This document shows positions 46,890 through 56,913 of a stretch of DNA of 64,000 bases, piece after piece. A program made the translations under genes and the position numbers. Location of the stretch: positions 17,436 through 81,435 of the forward strand of contig JAPQWV010001574.1 of the NCBI GenBank assembly GCA_027422505.1, read 5' to 3'. The DNA is from Craterostigma plantagineum. Taxonomy: Eukaryota; Streptophyta; Magnoliopsida; Lamiales; Linderniaceae. Every line of letters starts with the position of its first letter. The stretch's first letter is position 1. The notes beneath the pieces are model-generated. The model did not search any database and was not told the DNA's origin. It saw only the letters and a program-made list of their open reading frames with translations.

Positions 46890-48409
46890 TGTTATTTAAT
46901 CTTATATATAAATAGAAATGTGGTCTTCCTATAAATGTGACACGTGTCCAACTCATCTTTAGTGAAAAAAATTAGAAACAATTATAAACACCCACGTTCA
47001 TCTCATCCCTTTACTTAAAAAAGATGCAATTAATAACTGTTTTAGTGTAACCCACGCATTCATGATTTCATCCGTCACCGTATTTTTTTATTCCCATCAC
47101 GAGCCCACAACTGTCAGAAGTTCATTTCGCTCCATGTATCAATGAATGAGATCAGAACGGCAAATCTTCCGGTGAGGCTTTTTATGATGATTATTGTAGC
47201 GCACCGGATCTTTATCTTTCATTTGATTGTCATTTGAAAATGATGGGTTTAGGATTTTATTATTTATGATGGCTCCAGTAATTCACTACACTCGGTCTCA
47301 TTGATTATGATTATATGCTACATATAGAGGTCAACAAGTGGAGAAAAAGTTGAAACAATCTATTTTTTTTGCTGCTTTATGTATTTCTAAGTTAGTTTTC
47401 CGAATTTGCTTAGTCTCATTCGTAGACGCATGGAATTTTGTTAGGTTAATTTGTTATTTTTGTTTTCTCAATTTGCAAATTACTTGTGTGACCTTCATGC
47501 CTGTCATGTTCGTTTCAATTTTATAAGTGTATGGCATTATAATATCCACTTGGGAACCGATTATTGTCTTTTGTTCCAGACTTGCTGATTTTTTTCCTCA
47601 GTTATATTTTATGGCAAGCATTCTCCTTTCAGCTATATGGTTTGTCCAATTTCTACTCTCATTTTTCCAAACTGTGCATGAATCGAAGTGGCGTTGCACA
47701 TATCAAATTGAAAATTATGGTTCGAATCATAGTTATATACAAATGTTAATGAAATTCAAGATGAATAATATGTTAATAATATCCGACTTTGCAGAAAATA
47801 GTTTAGGCCCGTGCATTGCACGGGCAAAAACTAGTTTAGAAAATAAGGGAGAGTGGACATGTGGCAGCTAGCAATATCAGATTACGGATTGAAACGTGGC
47901 AATTTGATTGGTGAATTGTGGCTGACAGACCAAATTAAATTAGATGGATGGTTTTTACCGGCCCGAGCGTTTATATAATAGAATAGATAAAATAGATAGA
48001 ATAGATATTAGTCGACTAGACATTTCTCTCCCAACTATTTACATTTCACTGGTAGAGATTACGCGAAAAGACTCTGTAGTATACATATTGTATTTTGATT
48101 TATTAGCTATCTTTGTAATGAGGCGTGAAATTGTTTATTCGATAGTTACTAAAATGATAGTTATACCAAGTCTTCTTTGGTATAATAGCTTTGTAACTAT
48201 CGAATTATATAAAGAAAGGTTTAGAATTTGATCCAAAAAGCTTGAGAATTGAAATCTAGAGAGAGAACACTTTGCACTTTCTCACACTCACGAATTCTCT
48301 CACTGTTCATCAACGAGTTTTTCGACCGAAGCTTTGAATTTCATAATTCGAGTCGAATACTTAGAATTCCTGCCTAGGATCGATAGAGTTGATTATCGGG
48401 AACCTATCA
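46890..48409 (+). repeat. 5' LTR of Copia D, complete, with Helitron inside
   Basis: It runs from TGTTATTTAA at 46890 to ...AACCTATCA at 48409, immediately before the primer site. Without the 935-bp Helitron it is about 585 bp. The left part precedes the Helitron by only 10 bp. A TATATAAAG-like box occurs near 48208. Confidence 0.72.
46900..47834 (+). mobile_element. Small non-autonomous Helitron, copy 3 (935 bp)
   Basis: Starts TC after A and ends hairpin CCCGTGCATTGCACGGG plus CTAG before T. Same insertion site in the LTR as in the other units, so it entered before the tandem amplification. Confidence 0.82.
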
Positions 48410-48411
48410 AT

Positions 48412-48422
48412 TGGTATCAGAG
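48412..48422 (+). promoter_or_regulatory. Primer-binding site of Copia D
   Basis: TGGTATCAGAGC two to three bases after the LTR end, complementary to initiator-Met tRNA. It identifies the upstream sequence as a 5' LTR on the plus strand. Confidence 0.85.
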
Positions 48423-49336
48423 CAGCTTTGTAACTGTTTTGAAGCTGAATTGTTAGATTTAGATCGAATTCAATACTGAAAAGTTTTCGATCGCTCGAAA
48501 ACTTTTTGGCGCTAAACTGACATTTCGATCTAAAGGCTTAATTCTGTACTTTTGAATGGATTTGATGTTTATGTGCTCAAAATCAATTTACGAATCGAAA
48601 AACTTTTTCGACCAAAATCAATTTACGAATCGAAAAACTTTTTCGACCGCCAAATTTGGATCATATTTTAAAATTCAATTTGACTGAAGGTCTATAGGCT
48701 GGACTACCTTGCGTGGCAATTAGTACTGCAGGTTGTTTACGATCTGGATACTCGTCCAATACGGTTTAACAATGGCACATGCCTTCTTCTATCAAAATCA
48801 TTTCAATCGAAAATCTAGCGAAATAACTGTACACTCTAAAAACTTAGTCAACTTTTGAGTGAATAATTTTGAAAAAGTTTACATTCTTAGTTTTGGTCAA
48901 CAAAATTTTTCGACGATAAACTTTCGTTCCCAAATCTTCATGGGAAATTTTTCAATAGAGCTCACTGTTAAAGAGTTTCTCATCGAAAATTACATATAAC
49001 TCAAAAATCTTTTTCGCTCGGAAATTTTTCGCAAACAGTTAATAACGCGCGAGAACAAGAACTACATTTTTTGAAGCATTAGTTTTATCAAACTTTAAAG
49101 ATTGAATAAAAAATAATTCTCGATCAATTTCGAAGCAAAGGCTACTATCTGATTTGTCACTTGTGAAACACATTTACATCATCTCACATCTTCAAACGAC
49201 TTAGGAAGATCCAAGAAAAACAACTCAAGAAAACAATGGATGGTTACATGCTTGGAAACGACAACCGTCCGCAAATCTTGTAACACGGCGAATAAGTGCG
49301 AAGCCGATTCCTCAACTTCCTTGAACTCAAGCCGAG
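48423..49336 (+). mobile_element. Leader of Copia D
   Basis: Non-coding leader with repeated TCGAAAA/TTTTCGA words. A 34-bp segment (AAATCAATTTACGAATCGAA... to TTTTTCGACC) is duplicated in tandem at about 48580-48648. No full gag is readable. The leader is cut at 49337 by Gypsy-like LTR sequence. Confidence 0.55.
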
Positions 49337-50539
49337 TGTAATACCCGGTCCCGTGAGTAAGCTGGCCAATAATTAGCATGCATGTTATGTGTTTAAATGA
49401 CTGTATATTTTATATCTATATATTATTTGCTTATGTGAAATTGATTTGATGAAAAATTTCGAAATTATGAAGAATTTCGAAATTGTGATAGAGGATCTTT
49501 TGAAAGACAAATTTCGAAAGGACTTTTGAAATTACGATATGAGGCATATGGAATTTTCGTTAGTGTAACATGTGAAATTATGAGATTAAGGGAGGAGATT
49601 TTCGTAATTTAATAATTATTGAAACATTGGGTCTTTGATAAGATTTTGTTAAAGGAGAAAAACCTTACGTGATTTAAGTTAAGGATTAGGTTAAAGTTTT
49701 TGTCATTTTAGCTATTATTACCCTCAAGTGGATAAGATAAAGAAGAAAAATAAACACCTCAATCATTAATTGTCGAGAGCTCGAAATTGAGAGAGAAGGG
49801 AGAGCTTAAGAAACAGAAGTCGAACTTAGGCTGAAGGGTATAAATTTCTACCTTAATCTTTATTTATTTTAATTATGGTTAGTATGTTTTAAGTAAGATA
49901 GATCGTGAAGTTGTGTTTGTTTAGGTTTAACAAGTTTATATTTTCGAAGGTTTAAATATATTTTGAAATTTTAATGATGTTCCTCGTGTTCTTGAATCTT
50001 GAGAAAATAATATTTTTTATCGTGGGTTTTCAGGCTTTTGTGTGAAGTTTCTGTTTTTGGATAATAGGTTTCGTGAACTGTGGGTGAATTTAGTTAGTTC
50101 GCGAATTGTGGTAGATGTGAGATTTCGCGAATCGAGAGAGTTCGCGAATTGTTTAGTGTGAAAAGAATTCGCGAGATGAAGTGTTAGTTCACAAATTTGT
50201 GAGTTCGCGAAATGAGTGTAAATGACTTTCGCGAATTCTGATTTGCGAATTCTATTTCGCGAATAGGCAGTAAGTGAAATTTTTCAAGAGTCATGAGTTC
50301 GCGAATCAGTCTGCGAATTGTATTTATTAGAGTTCGCGAAATGAGAGTGTCAAATGACTTCGCGAGTCATGATTTGCGAATTCTGTTTAGCGGGCCATAC
50401 TTTGCAAATTATATTTGCAGGTTACACGAATTTCGCGAATTGTTTTCACGGGTCATGGGTTCGCGAATTTTAGGTGTGCGAATTGGGCTGGAGGAATTTC
50501 GCGAATTTAGAGATAATAATTTCGCGAATTATGCGAACA
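49337..50539 (+). repeat. Gypsy-like LTR (solo or partial)
   Basis: Starts TGTAATACCCGGTCCC, a start typical of plant chromovirus (Tekay/Del-like) LTRs, within the Copia D internal region. The right half carries the TTCGCGAA array. A likely end is GCGAACA near 50539, but the flanking five bases do not form a clear TSD, so the right border is uncertain. Confidence 0.5.
50098..50528. repeat. Array of the palindrome TTCGCGAA
   Basis: Twelve exact copies occur in 431 bp, starting at 50098, 50124, 50141, 50204, 50228, 50256, 50298, 50333, 50432, 50460, 50498 and 50521. There are also two TTCGCGAG variants (50168, 50359) and several TGCGAATT half forms. Spacers are irregular (17-99 bp), so this is not a simple tandem repeat. 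It sits in the 3' half of the Gypsy-like LTR. Confidence 0.93.
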
Positions 50540-50544
50540 GAAGT

Positions 50545-50715
50545 TGGAGTCAAAGCCAAAAAAAGTCCAACATAATAAAAGCTTATGACTTTGACAAGGC
50601 CAAACCAGAAGAGAGCCTGTATGATCTTTACGAAATATATCTCACACTTCTCAATGAGATGAAGAAGATAGAAATCACCAAGACTGTTGCGGCCTGCCAA
50701 TTTCTACTCATTTAC
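50545..50715 (+). pseudogene. Copia gag fragment
   Basis: One frame reads KKSNIIKAYDFDKAKPEES, then LYDLYEIYLTLLNEMKKIEI. This matches the middle of a Copia Gag (UBN2-type) by pattern. It probably belongs to Copia D, continued after the Gypsy-like LTR. It ends without the rest of gag, so the element is truncated here. Confidence 0.55.
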
Positions 50716-50819
50716 TATGCTAGTTTGTGTGACTGCCGACGAAATAAAATAAAACCCGAAAAGTGTATAAATTTTTTTCTTTTATATAATGGAATTCGAA
50801 ATGTTCATACAAAATAATA

Positions 50820-52990
50820 TGGGTTCCTAATTATAAGGAAAAGTGCGCATGCATGTCAATATAAATCTATCTACTGGACCTCCACAAGATCGCATTCATG
50901 GACACACTTCCACCTCAAAAGCCCCCGTAAGCTTCAAAAGTTCGCCTTGCCATCGAAGGGATCACGTACCGTGATCGCGTGAACCTACAACACATAGTGG
51001 AATGTGTTTATAGAGCTCACTAAGTGAAATCATGCATGCCATGCACGTGTCCTAAATAGCGAAGGCATCCGCGCCGATGCTATCTACTTTTACATCTTTC
51101 TTGTTCTCTCAATTCATGTAGGGCCCTCGGCTATCAATCTTATGCATTGTTTATAGAGCTCAAATCCACTAAGGATATTAAGTGTCAGTATACACATTGA
51201 GAGGCTAACCGTAGTACACAAACTGCGTTTATTCCTAAGGCGCCTTTCAATCCTAATGCGGCCTGTCATGCGGGCGATTCATGCTGGTAACCAACTATGA
51301 GGTCACCAACACCAGAGAAACTCTCGATGCCGCTAAATCCCTCAGGCTGCATCCTCCAGGTCCCACTTCCCCTCATGAGAGCTTTTGCCCGAATATCATG
51401 TCATGTAATCGACGACTTAAAAGTCACCATGGTAGCATAGAAGAGCCGTGACTCGACAGCTAGTCGACAACAGATGCCTATATCGGCAAATATTCATCGT
51501 TCTCCGGCGATTTATACCATGCACGCTCTCGTTTTCTGACTCTTATGCTAGTCGTGTATGCATATGGTCATGCTTATCATGCTGATGTGAGTAGTATTAA
51601 CATACAAGTCGTGTCACGAAGATTTCACATGATGTCATAAAAGCATATAGTCACATAGTTCATACACATAAAAATTATGTGTTGCAGTTGCCACTTCCAC
51701 TACCTGTCGTTCGAGCTAAGCTAATTTATCGCTTCTGGGAATTCCTACTGTTCGACCCTTAAAACAGAAACATTATAATATAGTCTATCTTAAACGACTA
51801 GGTCGAAACTTAACTTAATTGTTCTATTTTGCTAAGCCCTTGGTCGCTCGACTTTCTAGTCTAAGTTAATCGATGTCCAATTGTAACATATAGTTCTAAA
51901 TTAAGTTAGTACTCAATCTTAATACATAAAACTCAAGTGTCGATGTATAGTGTAAGTCAAATCAACATTCAATTATAACATATGTGGTGCTCGGTGAAAG
52001 TTAATAGATTTTAATGTTGGATTCGCCCGTTTTGTAGTATGGCAATGTTTCATTATAAACATTTTTTCACTCGCTCATTTCAGCTCCAAAATCGTCCGAT
52101 CGATCATGTTTGGGCAGTCACTTTTGCCCGATTGCTTGGCTTCCCAAATCGTCCGATCTTTGATGCATTAGGGTCGCTTTCGCCGAGTGACCAACCAATC
52201 GCCCGATCGAAGCTTGCATGGCAACTCGTTTCGCTCGATTTGTGTATGCAGGGAATGGCCCGATTCATCATATGCCACGAGAGTTTCGCCGCTATCATCG
52301 TCGCCCGATTTGACATGCCTCAATCATGGTTTCGCCCGATTCATGAAGCATCAACACTTAGTTTCGCCGTGTGTCATGTGGGCTCTAAATCGCCCGATTC
52401 GGCATGCATTATACTCACATTCGGCGCGTCATTGACCACCACAAATCTTCCGGGTTCTAAGATCAAATCGATCGAAACCTATTATAAGTTCCTATTTTCG
52501 ACCGAAAGCTTTAAACACTCAAATATTCAAACTTAATTTCTACAAGGACTTTACCCAGAATTCATGAGTCTCTAAAATTCTTTTTTTTTTTCTAAAAAAA
52601 ATCGTTAATTTACAACCAAGACTTGAGGCTATAAATCCTAAAATGCATAATTCTATAAAACTAAAAATCAGAATAAGTTAATAAATAAAATTATACTATA
52701 ACGAAATATAATCAAGATCATAAATAAGTTTTTTTTAAAAAAATAATTTTGTAAAATTCGCTATAAATATTTTCACATGCCACGATAAGGAATCAAAAAC
52801 TGGATCCTCATCCGTTTTACTAAAAAACATTAACTGAGAAGTTCATATACCACTAATAAGCCAACGATTGGTTGAATAAAATTACGGTACCTCGACCAAG
52901 TTGAAGAACTTCGACGGACTTTGATCTCGACGATGGAAGTGGATCTCTATGGCGGAGATTGAACTTGACGATGTACCGTGATATTATTAT
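50820..52990 (-). repeat. Probable second Gypsy-like LTR or remnant on the minus strand
   Basis: About 2.2 kb without coding capacity. Base composition and layout resemble a long LTR. The array of CGATTT/TCGCCCGAT words at 52092-52399 mirrors the place of TTCGCGAA in the preceding LTR. Minus-strand text includes AGTTGGTTACCAGCATGAA near 51280, seen in some plant LTRs. The boundaries are not defined. Confidence 0.35.
52092..52399. repeat. Array of the near-palindrome TCGCCCGAT
   Basis: TCGCCCGAT occurs at 52199, 52301, 52332 and 52390. TCGTCCGAT is at 52092 and 52149 and TCGCTCGAT at 52231, with GCCCGATT at 52126 and 52258. TTTCGCCG half-words occur at about 52179, 52284 and 52361. On the other strand the core is AATCGGGCGATT, two mirrored arms around a GG centre. 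Spacers are 30-70 bp. Confidence 0.9.
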
Positions 52991-53441
52991 TTATATGATA
53001 TTAAGATTATTTTATCTAGATTATGATTATTTTTTATAATAATATAGAGAGAATTTAGAGGGTTATAGTATAACTTTTATACTTCTGTGTATTTGCAATA
53101 TGTAACTCAAATCACCTAGTTATACTAAATTCATACACTAAAACAATTTAATCATCTATACAACACATGCAAGAATACAACTTACACATCATCCTAGTCG
53201 TTAATATTTCAAAAACATCCACATTTAATCATCATAATTGTGATGAATCATGGTGATGAATCAGAATTTATTCATTGATGATTCAAAATTTATTCATAAT
53301 AAGAAGCATGTATTATACAAAGCACATATCGTGGAATTAATTTTCAAGAGAAAAAACTTCGGAATAATCACTTACAAATAATATTGATTGGTAAGTTTTG
53401 AAGAAAGAAAATCAATTAATGCAAAAAGGAGCGCAAAAATA
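52991..53441. other. AT-rich flank upstream of the RING-H2 gene
   Basis: Very AT-rich sequence with a repeated GATGATTCA/GTGATGAATCA motif near 53240-53290. No coding frame. It would be the promoter region of the RING-H2 gene, but no clear TATA position can be chosen. Confidence 0.35.
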
Positions 53442-53867
53442 ATGAGGGCGCTCGCAAGTTGGCTCCCTTGGGCCCTTCCTCGAAGGGAGCTGACCTGTTA
53501 TGCAATGTTTAGAGCCATTAAAGATGTCTCGACGATGGCACAGAGCAGCCAAGACGTCGTTTTCATAGATATGAGCGTCCGGGATGATAAGGAGCGCATT
53601 TTTCACAAGGATTTATGGTTGGATTTTGTGGCGCAAATGGAGTCTGTGGAAGAGAGCGCCGGCGGCGGTGCTTTGGAATATTCGGTAGATTATTTGGAGA
53701 AACGAAGGGTTAGCTGCGATGGTACGTGCGCTATTTGCACTGAGGAGTATTTGAAGGGTTTCGAAGTGACTTCCATGCCTTGTATGCGTATGTTCCATGA
53801 CGGATGCATTAAAGAGTGGCTTCGTCGGAGTCGCTTTTGCCCTATTTGTCGTTTCGAAATGCCATAA
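53442..53867 (+). CDS. RING-H2 finger protein, candidate E3 ubiquitin ligase
   Basis: An uninterrupted 141-codon frame from the first in-frame ATG (53442) to TAA. The frame is open further upstream but only without an ATG. The C-terminus carries a RING finger: CAIC, 14 residues, then PCMRMFHDGCIKEWLRR, then CPIC and a short FEMP tail. This is the small intronless RING-H2 group that transfers ubiquitin from E2 to target proteins. The zinc ligand expected after the third Cys (Cys-x-His) is Arg here (CMR), so one site of the second zinc pair is missing and activity is doubtful. No signal peptide or membrane helix is seen. The N-terminal 90 residues match nothing I recognise. Confidence 0.68.
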   Translation: MRALASWLPWALPRRELTCYAMFRAIKDVSTMAQSSQDVVFIDMSVRDDKERIFHKDLWLDFVAQMESVEESAGGGALEYSVDYLEKRRVSCDGTCAICTEEYLKGFEVTSMPCMRMFHDGCIKEWLRRSRFCPICRFEMP

Positions 53868-54179
53868 CTGATGTATCGTCCTTAGATTCTTATTTATGAT
53901 GTTAGAGGGTTGGGTTTGATCTTCGAAAGGTTTCGTATTATAAATGAACGTCTTCGTTTGTTAGGGTTTCTTTTTTTATATTGATCATTCAAAGAAAATA
54001 CCACGAGAGTCGATGAAGAAGATTATCGACCTCAAATGTCGACTTCTCGTTTTCAGAAACCAATTCGAATTCCACAAGGAACATGCTCGGGAAAAAGCTG
54101 AGTTTCTATGCATGTTCGACACGTCAACGTTTGCGCCAATGCGTTTTTTTTTTCTCGAGCCGTTGAAGAGATTGTGTCC
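53868..54179. other. 3' flank of the RING-H2 gene
   Basis: No conserved coding segment. It ends in TGTCC (54175-54179), the left copy of the TSD of the next LTR element. Confidence 0.4.
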
Positions 54180-54962
54180 TGTTGGGAATTGCGAGCCGTA
54201 AACTCGCCGGAGTCGCCGGAGAAGTCGCCGGAACAGGGCAGGGTCGAGCTGAGATGAAGAGCTGCAGCTGAAATGGAGGTTTAAGCTGGGAAATGCCGCG
54301 ATGTACAGAAGCCGTCGGATGAGATGAGCGCGATCGGAGGGCTAGCATTTGAAGCAGGGAGATCTAATGAGAACCGTTGGATGACGCGCCAATCTGATCA
54401 GTGGCCCAGATTAGAAGATACAAGATGATTCGGATCGAGAATCTGACCGTCAGATGAAGATCGAATGGATCTAATTGAAAATGCCATTTCACTTATAAAG
54501 GTGTCATTCGATTTATGCATGTTCACGTGAAATGGCATGGGCCACGTGGCTGTCTGCAGGGCGTCGGATCAGAACGAACGAATGGCTTAGATTAATCGGG
54601 CAACATGCTTAAGGGGTGATTTCAGTGTTATAAATACTGTAATTCTCAGCTCGACATACTACCTTTCCGAGCATGTAGATCCTTATAGAGTGAGAATTAG
54701 AGAGAGTTGTCAACTAGGGTTTTATAGTAGGCGTGGAGTACTGTAAAACTTGTGTGTTGGTGATCGATCGAATAGAAAGCTCTGTTGGTCCGTGGACGTA
54801 GGCAAACTTTGCCGAACCACGTAAAATCGCTACGCATTTTCTGTGCGTTTTCGGTTCTATTTTGCTGCGAATTCGAGCTGCGATTGCTTGGATTGTTACG
54901 ATCGATTGGTGAACGCTTAATCACTGATCGAAGGCGAGTTGATTGCAGCTGATTTCTCAACA
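54180..54962 (+). repeat. 5' LTR of the non-autonomous element
   Basis: TATA-like GTTATAAATACTG at about 54628. It diverges from the 3' LTR from 54701 on. It is followed by ATTGGTGCGGTGAGCGTGG, a primer-site position sequence that is not the initiator-Met type. Confidence 0.85.
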
Positions 54963-56056
54963 ATTGGTGCGGTGAGCGTGGAGAACGGAGCTGTTTTCCC
55001 GGGAGTGACTGCAAGAGGCTCGATTTGGGATTCTCCTTGGTTCAAGCGTTTTTTGGACCAAGGAGGCTGCGGCTCAAGCTCGTTTCGGTTGGGAAGAGGC
55101 TTGGGAGGCTCGGATGCAGGTGGAGGTGTCGCAGGCCGCCACGGGAAGCGCATCGGAGGTTGAAACCACGGCGAAGACGCGGGAAAAGCTTGCGGGAAAG
55201 CTGTCGGGTGAATCGTGACGATCCGGGGCGTTTTGCGGTTCGGGAGAGGTGTTGCATGGATCCTAGGTGATACGAGGTTGGACCTAGAGCTTAGGAGGAA
55301 CCTCGTGTGGACGGGAGGGCTGAAGAACGGCCGGAGCAACGCGAGAACTGCGGGAGTACGGATCATCGCCGGTGACAGAAAAGCTGGTTTTCGGCCGGGT
55401 TTGGAGGCTCGTGTTTTCGGGTCTCGGAGGTTGTCCGGTGGAGGCAACCGGTCCTACGCGAAGTAGGGAATGTGGCGGCTCGAATGATGGTCGAGGGAAG
55501 CCACGGGACCTCATCTTGAGGTGGTTACAGCAGCTGCAACACAGGTGGTTGGTGCAGATTGCTGGCAGAATCTGCTGTGGCAGCAGATTGGAGGCTCGAT
55601 TTTTCGTGTCTCGGTGGGTTGTCTGGGGGAGGCAACCGGTTCTACACGATGTAGGGAATGTGGTGGCTCGATTGGTGGTCGAGGGAAGCCACGGTGACCT
55701 CGGATCGAGGTGGAGCAAGGTCGGCAAGTACCTTGGTTGGAGCAGTTTTGGCAGAAAACTGCTCCGGATGGCTGTGTTTGGAGCTCGTTTGCGAGCGGTT
55801 CGGGCTTGAGGTGGAGGCGATTCTACCTCGAGTGGATAGTATTCTCAGGCCACAAGAGCGGGTGAGCTCGGAGGTGGAAGAGATGCGGAGTCTGGGGTCG
55901 AAAACAGCCGGTGAAAGTCGACGGAAAATTCTGTAGCTGCAGAATTTTGTCGAGGCTGGTTTTTGGCGGACTTTGGGCGACGTTTGCGGGCGAGTATGGG
56001 CTGCGATGAGAACTTCGGGAGTTGAGATTGCGAGTTTGCCGTCTCGAGGTGGAGTT

Positions 56057-56837
56057 TGTTGGAATTGCGAGCCGTAAACTCGCCTGAGTCGCCGGAGAAG
56101 TCGCCGGAACAGGGCAGGGTCGAGCTGAGATGAAGAGCTGCAGCTGAAATGGAGGTTTAAGCTGGGAAATGCCGCGATGTACAGAAGCCGTCGGATGAGA
56201 TGAGCGCGATCGGAGGGCTAGCATTTGAAGCAGGGAGATCTAATGAGAACCGTTGGATGACGCGCCAATCTGATCAGTGGCCCAGATTAGAAGATACAAG
56301 ATGATTCGGATCGAGAATCTGGACCGTCAGATGAAGATCGAATGGATCTAATTGAAAATGCCATTTCACTTATAAAGGTGTCATTCGATTTATGCATGTT
56401 CACGTGAAATGGCATGGGCCACGTGGCTGTCTGCAGGGCGTCGGATCAGAACGAACGAATGGCTTAGATTAATCGGGCAACATGCTTAAGGGGTGATTTC
56501 AGTGTTATAAATACTGTAATTCTCAGCTCGACATACTACCTTTCCGAGCATGTAGATCCTTATAGAGTGAGAATTAGCAAAAGCTGTAAACATGAGAGTT
56601 GTAGACGGTGTGGAGTTCTGTAACTTCCGTGTTTTGTGCTAATGGAAATAATGCTCGGTTTGGTCCGTGGACGTAGGCGAAGATTGCGCCGAACCACGTT
56701 ATATCTGTGTTAGTGTGTGTGCGTGTGTGTTCTGTTTTTCGATTGATTGAGCTGCGAATCGATCGAATTAATTCACGAGTGATACACACACTGAAAGCAC
56801 GTCCAAATACGAGTCTAACGACGGTCCTCGATCAACA
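56057..56837 (+). repeat. 3' LTR of the non-autonomous element
   Basis: U3 matches the 5' LTR. The end from 56578 instead matches the LTR end at 1-137 of this window. A purine-rich GAGGTGGAGTT precedes it. Confidence 0.85.
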
Positions 56838-56913
56838 TGTCCTGAATGTAGGCCATAATAATGATGTTTCGCATCTTCCGCGAGGATCAGTGAATAATTT
56901 CAATGCACATTTA

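Larger units (their letters stand above)
46096..48272. repeat. Tandem unit 3 (LHP1 fragment + LTR + Helitron)
   Basis: Third unit. Unlike units 1 and 2 it does not end at the GAGAGAGAA junction but continues into ACACTTTGCACTTTCTC and the rest of the LTR. It therefore keeps the ancestral right flank. Confidence 0.88.
54180..56837 (+). mobile_element. Non-autonomous LTR retroelement (2.66 kb) with mismatched U5 regions
   Basis: LTRs lie at 54180-54962 and 56057-56837, both TGTTGG...CAACA/ATCAACA. They are flanked by a perfect 5-bp TSD, TGTCC (54175-54179 and 56838-56842). The 1.09-kb interior is GC-rich and lacks gag or pol motifs; long frames exist on both strands but encode nothing recognisable. 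Size and content fit a small LARD-type element mobilised in trans. The first ~521 bp of the LTRs differ at only a few positions, whereas the last ~260 bp are unrelated apart from the GTGGACGTAGGC/GCCGAACCACGT block. Confidence 0.88.

Noticed and set aside
50293..50545. First half of a 174-codon frame through the TTCGCGAA array
   Set aside because: Coding similarity begins only with the gag fragment near 50545. The earlier part translates palindromes.
52039..52536. 165-codon frame over the TCGCCCGAT array
   Set aside because: The frame follows the repeated words; it has no family motif and ends in AT-rich LTR sequence.
53388..53441. Upstream extension of the RING-H2 frame
   Set aside because: The first codon there is TTG and no in-frame ATG precedes 53442, so the shorter start was chosen.
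54917..55854. Long overlapping frames on both strands (up to 176 codons) between the LTRs at 54963-56056
   Set aside because: The DNA is GC-rich, so stops are rare in all frames. No motif is seen and the strands overlap fully, so these are not called genes.
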